From NCBI GenBank assembly GCA_023213395.1, contig CM041465.1:233685741-233749740 (forward strand): a stretch of DNA of 64,000 nt, read 5' to 3'. Positions 1 to 11,559 of the stretch are shown here, one piece after another; position 1 is the stretch's first letter; the number at the start of each line of letters is the position of its first letter. Source of the stretch: Cycas panzhihuaensis. Lineage: Eukaryota; Cycadophyta. The notes below the pieces were generated by a model. The model saw only the letters and a list, made by a program, of their open reading frames with translations. It was not told where the DNA came from and did no database searches. The position numbers were made by a program, and so were the translations under genes.

Positions 1-1001
1 TTATGGACAATGGCTTATTCATTATCTTGGTGTTATATGTTAATGACATACTGGTTACAAGCAAGAGCATGGAAGAAATCAATAAGCTAAAGGCTCAATT
101 GGCTAGGACTTTTGATATGAAGGATCTAGGAGCTGTAAAATAAATCTTAGGCATGGAGATACACAAAGACATGAAAAATGGTAAGCTATAGTTATCACAA
201 CAGAAATATGTGGAGAAGGTGCTAACCAGGTTTGGTATGGCAAATGTGAAACCAGTGAGTATCCTATTGGCTTCCCACTTCAAGCTTTCTTCAAATATGA
301 GTCCTAGTAGTGAAGAAGAAAAGGCTTGTATGTCTTATGTGCCTTATGCCAGTGCAGTAGGAAGTTTGATGTATGCCATGGTATGTAAAAGACCTGCTAT
401 TTCACATGCAGTCAGTGTAGTTAGCAGGTTTATGGAAAATCTAGGAACGGAACGTTAGGCTATAGTGAAATGGGTGCTTCGGTACTTGAGAGGTACGAGT
501 GATTACTGCATCACCTTTGGAGGTAAAGATAATCAGGTTTGTAGATATATTGATTCAGACCTTATAGAAGATTTAGACAAAAGAAGGTCTACTTCAGGTT
601 ATATTTTTACTCTTGCAAATAGTCTAGTTAGTTGGATGCCCAAATTACAGAGTACAATTATACTGTCAACCATGGAAGCTGAATATGTTGCTACAACACA
701 TGCTTATAAAGAAGTAATCTGGTTACAGGGTCTATTGGTTGAGCTTGGAAGGATACAGGAAAATATAAAGGTATTTTATGATAGTTAAAGTGCCATTTAC
801 TTAGCCAAGAATCCAGCTTATCACAGTAGAATAAAGCATATTGCTCTTAAGTACCATTTTGTTAGACAGGTTGTGGAAACAGGTGGAGTGGCACTTGAGA
901 AGATTTACACCAATCAGAATTATGCTAATATATTCACAAAACCAGTACTATTAGAGAATTTCAAATGGTATTTGACTTCTCTTGGCTTACAGAAAAGATG
1001 A
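1..1001 (+). pseudogene. copia RT (C-terminal part) and RNase H, decayed
   Basis: Translation gives the end of a copia reverse transcriptase followed by RNase H. The RT catalytic box appears near residue 12 as YVNDILV, where the family has YVDD, so one catalytic Asp is replaced by Asn. Downstream are the copia landmarks SAVGSLMYAM, KWVLRYLRGT, STSGYIF and STMEAEYVA, and a C-terminus ending LTSLGLQKR before a TGA at 999-1001. In-frame stops occur at 141 (TAA), 189 (TAG), 456 (TAG) and 786 (TAA). Each sits where the family has Gln or Trp, so each is one C-to-T or G-to-A change from sense. The enzyme would copy element RNA and degrade the template, but this copy cannot make it. Confidence 0.92.
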
Positions 1002-1038
1002 TGAAGGATCCAGGAAAGGTACCAGGTAATTGTTGTCA

Positions 1039-1048
1039 AGGTGGAGAT
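1039..1048 (+). other. polypurine tract of C1
   Basis: A nearly pure purine run (AAGGTGGAGA plus T) lies directly before the TG that opens the LTR. This is the expected site for second-strand priming. Confidence 0.75.
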
Positions 1049-1514
1049 TGTTGGATATTGTGACAACAATTATCGAGCTAAAATTTTGGCATGTTTTTGG
1101 CGTAGTTTCCTCCTCCCTAATCTTTCTTAGTGGGTTCCAAGGGAGGCGGGAGCCCCCCTTGGTCGGGGGGTGCGGGGGGGTTTGGGGGTGATAGCCCCCA
1201 ACTCAAAAAATTAGCCACGTAAACCTTATCAAAATGTAAAGAGAATCAGGGTTGTTTGATACAAATACCCTAGATTCTATTGTTGAGATTTAGGTCTTGG
1301 ATGTTCCTCTCATGTAGCCCATTTTTAGGGCTTTTCTTATTATGTTGTAATGGAATGTAATGTACTATGAAGAGGGCAGCGATTGGTTATTGTTCCAGAG
1401 AGCACTATGTAACCTAAGATGTATTGTTTCTCCATTCTACAGTAATAAAGCTCAATACCTTTCCTATGTGGATGTTTCCTTAGCACACTACTAGGGTTTT
1501 ACCATGTTATATCA
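1049..1514 (+). repeat. 3' LTR of C1
   Basis: The LTR starts TGTTGGATAT just after the polypurine tract. It contains a strongly G/C-rich block at 1141-1200 and an AATAAA polyadenylation signal at 1444-1449, and ends at about ATATCA (1514) or TGCA (1520). Length is about 470 bp, normal for copia. No partner LTR is in the window. Confidence 0.7.
1141..1200. promoter_or_regulatory. G-rich, potential quadruplex block in the C1 LTR
   Basis: Within this very AT-rich window, about 60 bases hold G runs of 6, 7 and 5 separated by 3-base spacers, with matching C runs on either side that could form a hairpin. The 7-G run can be split, so four tracts of at least three G are available for an intramolecular quadruplex. 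G-rich LTR segments of this kind are known from plant retrotransposons; any function here is inference. Confidence 0.6.
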
Positions 1515-1800
1515 AGTGCATATGTGATATTTAGCTTTCATTTTCATATTATTGTATAATTTTTGATTTTAGAACTTGCATGTAATTTTAAGTTTTGATT
1601 TCTGTAACTAGTTGTAAAAATGTAATAGATCTTGGTGGCGGTTAAAGGGTTGGACCTTGTATTCTCAACAAAAATAATATAATTTTAAGCTCTCTAATAC
1701 AAAATAAAGTTCTCAAATAAGCTCTCAAGCTCATATGAATTATGAGTGAGAGGCATTAATGGCTCTGTGCAATCCTAGTGGGGAAATGTGGTCAACAATG
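1515..1800. other. internal remnant with no gene seen
   Basis: AT-rich sequence between the C1 LTR and a primer-binding site on the minus strand. It is probably leader sequence of the minus-strand element whose LTR is at 1815-2113. No coding signal is visible. Confidence 0.4.
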
Positions 1801-1812
1801 GCTCTGATACCA
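1801..1812 (-). other. primer-binding site, initiator Met tRNA
   Basis: On the minus strand this reads TGGTATCAGAGC, a perfect 12-base complement to the 3' end of plant initiator tRNA-Met. It sits two bases inside an LTR end, as in copia and many gypsy elements. Confidence 0.85.
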
Positions 1813-1814
1813 AT

Positions 1815-2113
1815 TGTTAGGTGAAGGATCTAGTTGCCACACTCTACTACACTAAAGCAATAGCACATAATAAGAGCAAAATGAAGAGAACAAGATTGAG
1901 AGCAAAAATGAGAGATGAGAATTATGACTCTTCCTTTCACATTTAGCCTTATATATCAGAGGATATACATTAATATTTCTAAAGGAGTTTCTAACCTAAT
2001 AACATGATCCTGAAATTACATTTAAATGTAAATAAAATTATATTTAACTATGTGACTTAGCTAATCTAAAGCCACCTTCATATAATTAATCTAATGAACT
2101 TAATGCATTAACA
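1815..2113 (-). repeat. LTR of a truncated minus-strand element
   Basis: On the plus strand the segment starts TGTTAG next to the primer site and ends TTAACA, about 299 bp. The primer site makes it a 5' LTR on the minus strand. Its internal region to the left is cut short by C1. The right boundary is less sure, because no second copy and no clear TSD are visible. Confidence 0.55.
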
Positions 2114-3389
2114 TCCATCATATACATCATTGCGGGATCCTCTATTTCATCATCGGTTGGGTAGGAAAGTTTATAGGACATGCCATAACTTAGAAATTTT
2201 AATATTTTCCTTAATAGATTGATCAATTAAGGTTTTCTTGCTACTTGTTTGATGTCTTATAGGTGTGATCATATTGTTGTTTGTCTATTTGACTTGGTTT
2301 TGATTAATGTGCAACCCATCACCGTGATTGATAATCATAAGAACATTAGTTCATTTATGTTAACTCTCACTAAGATGATCAATGATAGAGATAGGAATAT
2401 CCTTAGATATTGTGGGTTACTTTGGGTCATTTCGTTGAGACAGTTTGTCTCAAATTAGACCCTCTTGATTAACATTGTATCCCATTGAGGCCACCAACGC
2501 CAAATATTTCATTTGTTATGAGTAGGTGATGTTGTGATTGTGTTGAGGGATGTGAGGCCAATGATATGAGTGCCACGCATAGGACCACTGCCTGACCTAG
2601 GTGCATTACCCAACATAGTTGATGTCCACTAAGCAACGATAACTTTCTTTTATATCCATTGACATTAGGCTAGGCACAAAGGAAGCTTGAGGAGGATGAT
2701 GAGTTTTAGGATCCCACATCCAAAAGCTCATTGCTTATGCTATCTTGTTTTGAATTTTGTACTAACAAAACTACCATGAGATCCTCAATGGTTAGATAAA
2801 TGTGATCTTATGAGGCTAGTGAGTGATAAGATAGGGCCATGGTAATAATGGATAATATTTCGATACAATTGAGTCAGATTGGGGCAATTGACCATGGTGG
2901 ATTTTCTTAATATACCCTATTACAGTGGTGGTTCTTTAATAGATTTAGAAGAGTGGGATTAAGAGTAGGCCCTTAGTTAGTGGCCGACAGGGACCCATTA
3001 GCACATAGGTAACCCACCTAATTTTAGAGCCTTGGGGCAACTAAACAGTGACCCAAATAATATACACCACATCCTTAAACATGTTGGCAATGGGTGATTA
3101 TATAACCAGCCCTTATATGTGGATTCAATAGGAGTATGATGTTGATGAGCCAAATCCAATAATTGGTGATAAGGGTGGAGATGGAGAGTGTGAGCTTATT
3201 GATAAGGGAGGAGCCAAGGGTAATGAGGATCTAATAATAGCTAAGGGTGGGGATGAGGGGCATGGTAATGGTACACTACTTATCCCAACTATTTTACTTT
3301 TGCACCATGATTTATACCTTGTTAGTTTTGATTAGTTTATGATTTATATTCTATCACAACTACTAATCATTGGCTTGACTTGGTTATAG
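2114..3389. other. unannotated AT-rich stretch
   Basis: I see no gene, LTR pair or RNA gene. Short open stretches, for example at 2249-2458, lack recognisable motifs. Around 2900-3250 the plus strand has lower stop density, so the fossil frame that follows could begin here, but the phase cannot be carried through. Confidence 0.4.
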
Positions 3390-3972
3390 GTGGAGGATTC
3401 ACATTTGACATTTCTTAACTGGTATTTAATAACCTATTTCTGATGGTATATATGAAGGGACAACCTCTCATGATAGACACTACTAAGCCAACTATTGCTC
3501 ATCCTCACACTGTCATGTTTGACCCTTTGATAAGGGCCTTAGTTATATGGACTGTAGAGAGAGATGAACTACAAGCTCATATCATAGAGCCAGAGGGTCG
3601 CTGAGTCAGAGTATGGGTGCTAGTAGTTATGCCCCCTTTACATATAATCTCTAAGGTAGATACATAAATTACAATGCTATAACCACAACTCATAGATATA
3701 ATGAGGGAGAGAGACCATGTTGAGAGACTTAGAGCTAAGGTGTAGCAGAGATACGACCCATTGGTCAATCACTTGGCTGAGAGATCATCAAGGAGCTACT
3801 CAAAGACCCATTCATCTACTCCACAATAGAGGGCACAAGACAAAGGCAACCAAATGGGGCCCTCCTAACATCTGAGAGCCACACCGCCAATAGAGAGCTT
3901 AAAGACTCCATAGAGAGAGTAGTTATGAGAGGGGGAGCTCAACCATGGTTATATTTGTATTTATGCTATATC
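3390..3972 (+). pseudogene. unclassified fossil reading frame
   Basis: A single frame runs for about 190 codons, interrupted only by stops of the decay type (TAG, TAA, TGA at likely Gln, Trp or Arg positions). An ATG at 3443 is in frame. The first part reads MVYMKGQPLMIDTTKPTIAH. The middle is charged and probably helical (MRERDHVERLRAKV at about 3701). The rest is rich in Ser, Gln, Arg and Pro. I do not recognise the family: no zinc knuckle, RT, integrase or transposase motif is visible. It may be the gag N-terminus or an extra ORF of an unassigned element. The consistent frame and decay pattern argue it once coded for protein. Confidence 0.4.
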
Positions 3973-4105
3973 ATAGACTTCAGGAGAGGCAAGTTAGACC
4001 TACAAGGGCTAGGGTGAGTATGATATGTGGTCCATTGGGTGATTGTACATCCTTACAAGGACAAAAACTCCCTTGAAACACTATTGTACATACACATTTT
4101 TTTTA

Positions 4106-4694
<589 letters not shown>

Positions 4695-4908
4695 TCAACT
4701 TAAGCTCCCATAATTCAATTTATATTTATGTATATAGCTTTATATATATGTTGATCATATCATACTTGTGTTTTGGTTATCATCTTTGTACATTCTTAAT
4801 TGACTTTATCTTATGGATGGAACCTTGGCACACACACATCACTTTACAAAAACGATTGACAACTCAAAAAGATTGCCTATGGGACATGCAATGTAATTGA
4901 TGATTGAT

Positions 4909-5541
4909 AGTTTATACTCTTATAGGAGTGTACATAATAATTTATACTCATGGAGGAGTCTTAAGCCTTCATAGGGAGTGGGGGGATGTCTTGCAATGGA
5001 GAATTAGGTGTCATAATAGGCACAAGCTAGTGGCATGTCTTAATAGGCATGCAACATGAAAGGTTTATGTAATTTAGACTCTTTTTTAAGTAAGTTGGTT
5101 TTAGCTCTCATTGAAACCTAAGATACCTTGATGGACATGAGACTTTAGGGCCCTTAGTGGATAGCTAAGTAAGATACTTCTTGATCATAGTTTAAGCTCA
5201 TTTCAGAGTAGAGTAAAAAAGGGGAAAAGTTTGTATAAGTAACAAAGAGAAAAAAGATTGTTTTTGCTTTATTATTTTGTATTTTATAGTTTTTTTGATT
5301 TTTTTTGGGAATGATATTATAGTTGATAGTTTATACTCATGATGAAGTAAGGACCAATTTATGCTCATGGTAGAGCATGACGCCCCTATGGGGGTTGCCT
5401 AAGGGAAAGAGAAGGCCACTCTTAATAGAGTAACAAGTGCCATAGTAGACAGTAAGAAAAAGGGTGCCATAGTAGGCTAGAAATGTGATAGAAACAAAGT
5501 AGTTTAGGCTTATCTTGGAGTAACTTAGAAGTTTAGGCTCT
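4909..5541 (+). repeat. reiterated degenerate TTTANNCTC motif
   Basis: The motif TTTA-two bases-CTC (CTT once) starts at 4911, 4941, 5073, 5191, 5330, 5358, 5503 and 5532. Two pairs share more flanking sequence: 4911/4941 and 5330/5358 both carry TTTATACTCATG-like wording. They lie in the presumed 3' untranslated region of T1. Together they look like a degenerate, irregularly spaced tandem family rather than chance. Confidence 0.5.
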
Positions 5542-5606
5542 TACTAAATCACTAGTTCCCCTAGTGAGGGCATGGTTAACTATAAAACATTTTAAAAAAC
5601 TATACA

Positions 5607-6093
5607 TATAGTAAGCCAAAAATAATATACTAGATATAAGCTCTATTTCCAATAACAAATATATATTCAAAGTAGATCACAACACTTCATAACGATAAAT
5701 TCCATATGTTCATAGTAGATAATTGCAACAATACAACCTCATACATAATATTCAACAGAGATAACAATAGCATATGTGGACAATAGTAAATAATATTAAT
5801 AAAATAATAACACCTGATACAAAATAGGTAACGTCATAGACAAAGCCTCTTTGAGGTAAGAGCGACCCTCCAAATAGGTGCAAGGCCATTGTCCCTTCAT
5901 AATAGAAATTCTCGATTTTCAAATGAGGGTGGCCTCTTTATTTATAGCCAACTTTATAATTTTCCCTCCAAAAAACTAACTTTATAATAAAATAATTTAA
6001 ATGATTCTTATTTTAATTCCTCTAAAAACTGGCTTCACTATAATAAATTCTTCATATAAAACTGACTTCTTCTTTTATTTTATAAATACTACA
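5607..6093 (-). repeat. N2 LTR (3' LTR in element orientation)
   Basis: Aligns along its whole length with 9089-9577. The plus-strand left end is TATAGTAAGC against TGTAGTGAGC in the partner, and the right end is AATACTACA. The intact ends would be TGTAGT and ACTACA, an inverted repeat. Confidence 0.9.
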
Positions 6094-6107
6094 ATACCCC
6101 TCCCCTT
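6094..6107 (-). other. N2 polypurine tract
   Basis: On the minus strand this is AAGGGGAGGGGTAT, ending exactly at the LTR boundary. It fixes the element orientation. Confidence 0.85.
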
Positions 6108-7189
6108 AAAATAATACTTCACCCTTGAAGTATTGAGAATTTACTTGTAGCTTAATATGATCTTCTAACCACCATCTGTTAGATCTTGTTTGTCAAAAAG
6201 ATCTGGTTTGATCTTCCATCTTTTGAGGGATTTTGCTAGTAGCCCTCTTGAATCTTTTAAAGTTTGTTCTTGGGACCAAGTATATGTTATGTCTTGTTTT
6301 GAATTAGAAGGATCCTAGGCCCTATGAGATATCTCAAATGTCTCATCCTAGTCTTGTCTTGCATTTGTACATTTTATTTTTAGATGGGATAGATTTTGGG
6401 AAAAGAAGTAAAGGCTTTATGAAAATAATTAATCATGAGGGTCATGGATTGATGATTTCTTATTATAAAATAGAAAAGAAAGGGTGGAATTATGAACTAA
6501 AACCAAGCATAGCTTTGAAGGTATATGAAGAAAAGATAAATTTTATAATCTACCTTCGATGGAGATAAGAATTTGTGTAATTTTGTTAGACCACAATACC
6601 TTTTGAGAGAGAGAGATGGATGAGGAATTAGTGATAGAGGTTTTTTATGAAAAAAAAGCTTTAATAGGTTTTTAGGATTAGTATTCAAATAAAAGAAAAT
6701 ATTTAATGAAAAAAAGTAATATTGATTATATGAAATTAAAGAGGTTTGGAAAAAGTCAAACGAGGTTTTATAAGGGGTAATGCTAAGAGATGAAACATGA
6801 CAAATATATTGAAGTTGTAAAGTATCCTATTTAGGATGGTCTATAGGTGGTGAGAGAGTATATAAGTAAAGGGATGAACTAGGGTTACAAAGAGGAATTG
6901 GGATTTGACCTATGAAAAAACTAGAGTTAAGGAAATTATGATTATGGCTAACTTCAGGATTTGGAAAAGAAAATTTTGCTATCGTTATTGAGTGAGGAAA
7001 AGAGAGAGGACAAATAATACTACCAAAAGAAATATGCAAGTATAACACAGGACCATTGAGTACCTTGCATATATCTTGTTGAGATTCCTCTTCAAAGTCT
7101 ACTTACTCTATGTTGTCTTCATATTGCCCCTACAAAACTTCACTTTATATTTCTTCCTTGATATTATCTTGAGACTCTTTTATTGCATG

Positions 7190-7650
7190 TGCCTGCTTCA
7201 AGTCTTCTATATAGTTAGGTTGTTCCCTTTGTGGTGGATCTTGTTTTAGCTCTTGCAAAATCTTTGCTTCTCCTCCTTCTTCTTCTACTTCTGCCCCTTT
7301 GTTTGGATGCTTTAATGCTTTGGTAGCCTCACCTTACTTATGGGTTTGATGATCTTTTTGTTGTTATCCAAATATTTTTATAAATGCATATCGAAACCAA
7401 AACTAATCGGTGTATCCTATTGATTGGTTGGACCAATTATTGAACCAATCAATAGCTTGTTCTTCCAAGAACAATTCTAAGTCTGCCCAATAATCATCAA
7501 TTTTTGTACTTCCTATGAATTGATTTTGATCTTCAATCCATTCTACCCATTCCCTTACATTGATGCCTCCATTGGGTTCAAAAAGGTCAAACATCTTTCT
7601 CAATCTAAAAATATTGCTTTCAATTGTCTCTTTGTCAATAAAAACTATGA
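7190..7650 (-). pseudogene. N2 gag-like protein remnant
   Basis: The minus-strand frame contains a retrotransposon gag core: FDLFEPNGG, then REWVEWIEDQNQF, then LFLEEQAIDWFNNW, then FRYAFIKIFG. The spacing of the Trp residues and the final W..FR.AF...F block matches the Retrotrans_gag pattern of gypsy elements. Stops (TAG, TGA) interrupt it at about 7400 and later. A charged region rich in Glu, Lys and Gln follows, with no zinc knuckle and no protease visible. Gag would form the particle that packages element RNA. The open part with an ATG is 7403-7603. Confidence 0.65.
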
Positions 7651-9072
7651 CTTCAAAGATAAAAATATCTATTCTTTGCTAGTCAAAACTATTGCATATG
7701 ACCATTTGTTACATATGTCTCTAAACTAGGAATCCAATAGTTTAGACAACATTATAATCTGACACTTATAACTTAAGATATGGATAAAAACATCCAATAC
7801 CTTCTTTGAAAGATTAAATAAAAAATAAAAAAATTCTTTTATTAACCCTTTTTGTCAGTTTAACCCTTAGTCATATTGAATCACCATATGACCATCTGTC
7901 ACTAGGGGGGAAAGGCAAATTCTAAACATATATCAAATTTCATTAAATTAACAACTGCTTTAGGAAAATATATAGTGCCTGGTTATTGTGTTTGCATCCA
8001 ATTTCTCCATGCTCGATTATTGCACATAACATTTTTCCTTCATTCCTACACGATTTGTGGCAAATCTCTATTACTAATCATCCCTTCACATTGATATCTA
8101 AAGTTGAGCTTTGTATGTGTATTTTACAGGTGTATATCTACTCAAAGCTATTATGCATAATGATCCTTCGTTCTCCGTTCATAGGGAGTTTCTTAAATGT
8201 GGATAGGGCACTTTGCCCTCTGTCTCACTGCAAATTTTCACTAGTTTCTACTTCATAAAAATGCCTACAGATTAGTGACAGGAACTAGAGCTAGAACGAA
8301 GGCATCAATCTTTTATAGTTATTGTTAGAGTTAATTATAGATTCAAATAAAAGCCGAAGCAGAGGTCAAGTGGTTTAATAAAATCTAGGAATTACTATAA
8401 TAGATGGGCAACCATTGCTTGTTGAACCTTAAAACCCTTAAAATTACCATCAAAGCCCTTTGCGAGTATAAGGGAGACTCTTCAAAAAAAGTCATACGTC
8501 AACAATGAGAATGATCTCCTCAAGGTAATTGATGAACTAGTGGCTTCACTAATCTTTGGCACATGACATAAGGCACACAGATAGACAAACATGTAAACAG
8601 AGGATGATGGTAGTCATACTTACAGGCAATAGGTGATAGGGCACAGAACATTACAAGCATATATAAGAATTTATAATCTTCATAGAAATGATTGCAAGGG
8701 TCTCCACAGATCATGCACGATGGCAGGAGAACTTTAATATTTCTATCAACTTGTCATAATATTGTTATTATTTACTTAGGTGCTTAATATTGGCCACGAC
8801 TATTTTAACCTCCTATCTGTAACTTGATTTGTGAGAAGTGACAGCTCGTCCTACCTATAGATTTTGTCCTCTACTTTTAACCTATGTCTACCTAGTAATC
8901 CTTGAACTCTGATTTTTTTTAGATTGGTTGGGGTAGATTTTGATAAAATGCAGGTTGTGGTTTTTTTGTTTGGCTCTTATTTTACTACTTCAAATCCTAA
9001 ACTTTCTTTTCATGCAGCTCTGATTTGGCAAGGTTTTATTTTTCTATTTTAACCCCAAATTCACTTTGCACA

Positions 9073-9086
9073 TAGCTCTGATATTA
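9073..9086 (-). other. N2 primer-binding site, degenerate initiator Met tRNA
   Basis: The minus strand reads TAATATCAGAGCTA, which is TGGTATCAGAGC with G-to-A changes, two bases inside the LTR end. A second AGCTCTGAT sits at 9017-9025, about 55 bases away. Confidence 0.75.
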
Positions 9087-9088
9087 GT

Positions 9089-9577
9089 TGTAGTGAGCTA
9101 AAAATAATACAACAGACATAAATTCTATTTCTAATAATAAATATATATTCAAAGTAGATCACAACACTTCATAACAGTAAATTCCATATGTTCACAATAG
9201 ATAATTATAACAATACAACCTCATACATAATATTCAATATAGATAACAATAGCATATATGGACAATAGTAAATAATATTAACAAAATGATAACATTTGAT
9301 ATAAAATACCCAACAGTGTAGATGAACCCTCTTCGATGTAAGAGAGACCCTCCAAATAGGCATGAGGCCATTATCCCTTCATAATAAAAATTCTCCAAGA
9401 TGATTTTCAAATGAGGGTGGCTTCTTTATTTATAGCCAACTTATGATTTTGCCTCTAAAAAGCTAACTTCATAATAAAATAATTTAAATGATTCTTCTTT
9501 TAATTCCTCAAAAAATTGACTTCACCATAATAAATTCTTCATATAAAATTGACTTCTTTTATTTTAGGAATACTATA
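9089..9577 (-). repeat. N2 LTR (5' LTR in element orientation)
   Basis: Starts TGTAGTGAGC after the primer site and ends TACTATA. It aligns with 5607-6093 with scattered, mostly transition differences and a few small indels. Confidence 0.9.
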
Positions 9578-9582
9578 GTACA

Positions 9583-10690
9583 TTGGCAACCTTCTCTAGC
9601 TTGAGACCCTCTAGCATGGCAATGTGATATGCATTATTAGTTAGATTTTGAAGCATAATGAAGGGTCTAACCTACTTGGGACTGAATTTTTGGAGATGCT
9701 CGTAAAGGTATTCAATCTTTAGGACTTTATCCCCTAGGGCAAATTGCCTAGGCCACAAATGCTTATCATGGGCCTTTTGAGCTTTGGTTTTTGATGTGAG
9801 ATTCATCTGATAAGCTACATGGTACTTTTTATCTGAAGCTTCTAAGTTGAGAAGGTGCACTTGGCAATGCCATTGCTCGTCAACAAAACCCTTCAAAGAC
9901 ATCCTTAGAGATAGTATCTCTATTTTGAGTGGAAGGATGGATTTTGACCCATAGACTAAAGAGGTGGTACCATGTCCATGGAAGTTTGAATAGATGTGCA
10001 ATAGGCCCAAAGGTAGGAAAAGGTTATAAGTGCAAATCTCATTGAGATTTAATGGCCATTTTCTTTAGAATTGATATCAAAGTTTGATTGAATGCCTCAA
10101 TCAACCCATTTTCCTAAGAATAATAGGGCAATAATTTCATGTGGGAAATGCAATTTGTTTCATACAATTCATCTAACTCCTTATTATAAAATAGAGTCTT
10201 ATTATCTGCAATCAAGATATCAGGGACCCCAAAGTGATAAATAATATGTTGGAAGATGAATGTGGTAATTATCTTGCCCATGGTTGACATAAGGGGAATG
10301 ACTTTGGCCTACTTAGTAAAGTACATTATCACTATCAAAATAAGCTTGTGTTGGGCTAAAGAGGGAGCTATAATAGCCTCAATCAAGTCAATGCCCTATT
10401 GGGAGAATGAGCATGGTGAAATAATAATGTATAAGGCCTCAAAAGGTTGATGCATGATGTTGGAATATTCTTAGCATTTTCTACAACTTTACATGTAAGT
10501 GTGGGCATTTTTGAATAGCATGGGCTACTAGAAACCCATTCACAAGACCCTTTGGGCCATGGATTTCCCCTTGCAGTGGCCCCTATAGATATTATCATGG
10601 CACTCATGGAGGACTTGGTTGGTTTCATTCGGATTGATACATTTGAGGAGGACTTCTTCAAATGATTATTTGTACAACATGTCTTGGATA
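9583..10690 (-). pseudogene. T1 integrase, decayed
   Basis: Across frames the minus strand gives the zinc-binding N-terminus (HECHDNIYRGH, then KNAHTYM and a Cys pair), then the core. Core motifs are GIDLI (first Asp), LIVIMYFTK, FGVPDILIADNKTLF (second Asp), and GLIEAFNQTL (Glu). The catalytic D, D and E can therefore all be seen. The C-terminal part reads SLVYGSKSILPLKIE, with RQFALGDKVL and FSPK further on. Several stops and frameshifts break it. Integrase would insert element cDNA into chromosomes. N2 interrupts the extreme C-terminus at 9582. Confidence 0.85.
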
Positions 10691-10899
10691 AGGTAATATT
10701 AGTAGCCCATAGCCCTAATATGCTATCTAACCTTATTGCTTATGCTTTTGGGGTAGGTTTAGTGAATGATATAGTACACAATATCACCATACCATTGGTC
10801 ATCTATTAGCCTTTGGCCCTTGGTTTGCTCTAGAGCAAAAGTGATCTTAGTGGGCAACAAATCATCAACAAGAGTATTGGAAAGATTTGGGAGGGGTAC

Positions 10900-11240
10900 A
10901 TGAGCAAGTTACTTAGCCACAACCATCCCAATTTTGGACTTCTTATTAATAATCCTAAGGTTATACACTTGCAAAAGCATAACCCATTTACCTATCCATC
11001 CCATTAGGTTAGACTTGGTCATTAAGAAGCCCAAGAGGTTGGATTGGATGATGATGTTAGTAGTGTTTCCTGACAAGTAGTGCCTTAATTTCTTGGCAGT
11101 AAACACTAAGGCCAAGCATTCCTTCTTAGCATGTGTATAATTAATTTTAGTTGTGACCAAGGTTGAACTAATGAAGTATATGGTTTGTTCAACTTTTGCA
11201 TCATCCTCTTAGGCTAACATAACACTAATTGACTTGCTCA
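10900..11240 (-). pseudogene. T1 RNase H, decayed
   Basis: The open part at 10909-11160 reads NYTHAKKECLALVF, then KLRHYLSGN and GWIGKWVMLLQVY, the conserved gypsy RNase H sequence (Y...EKE.LA.V.A..K.R.YL). It lies between RT and integrase as expected. Confidence 0.85.
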
Positions 11241-11559
11241 TAGAGGACATATGGAGGATAAGTGACTAATCAAACCTTGGGAGAGATGAGGCCTTGTTTA
11301 AGCTCTTAAAAGGCAACTTGCACTACTATGGTCTAGATAAAACAATTCTCCTTCTTAAGGAGATTGGGTAATGGTTTGGTGTTTATGGCAAAGTTTTCTA
11401 AGAAGTGCCATAAAAAGCCTAGACACCCTAAGAATGACTTGATTTGCTTTTATGTTTTGGGTGGGGGCATCTCTAGCATCATATTCACCTTCACAAGGTT
11501 AACTTAGATCCTCTTTTAAGAAAGAGGAAAGCCTAATAGCTTATCAGGTGTGATAGCAA

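Larger units (their letters stand above)
1..1514 (+). mobile_element. Ty1/copia LTR retrotransposon C1, 3' portion
   Basis: The window opens inside a copia pol gene. It reads through the end of RT, RNase H, a polypurine tract and the 3' LTR, in the order expected of Ty1/copia. The 5' half lies outside the window. The coding part carries at least four in-frame stops, so the copy is dead. Its right edge abuts the remnant of a minus-strand LTR element at 1801-2113, so C1 may have inserted into that element. The right border (1514 or 1520) is uncertain because no second LTR is visible to align. Confidence 0.9.
5607..9577 (-). mobile_element. N2: gag-only non-autonomous LTR retrotransposon
   Basis: Two LTRs of 487 and 489 bp enclose about 3.0 kb. 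On the minus strand the order is LTR, degenerate initiator-Met primer site, long leader, gag-like segment, charged tail, polypurine tract, LTR. Neither strand of the interior shows RT, RNase H or integrase motifs. The element has a near-perfect 5-base TSD and splits the integrase tail of T1. Elements with LTRs and only gag are known in plants as TR-GAG. Assignment to that class is inference from the visible content. Confidence 0.85.
5602..9582. other. target-site duplication flanking N2 (5602-5606 and 9578-9582)
   Basis: The five bases left of the element are ATACA and those right of it are GTACA. The single difference is a G/A transition, as expected for an old insertion decaying by deamination. 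Confidence 0.75.

Noticed and set aside
1801-1812. tRNA gene for initiator Met
   Set aside because: Only 12 bases match, on the strand and at the distance from an LTR expected of a primer-binding site. The same holds at 9073, 35532, 38844, 53305, 57629 and 59473.
7986-8258. Plus-strand open frame inside N2
   Set aside because: Antisense to the element, without motifs; likely chance in AT-rich leader sequence.
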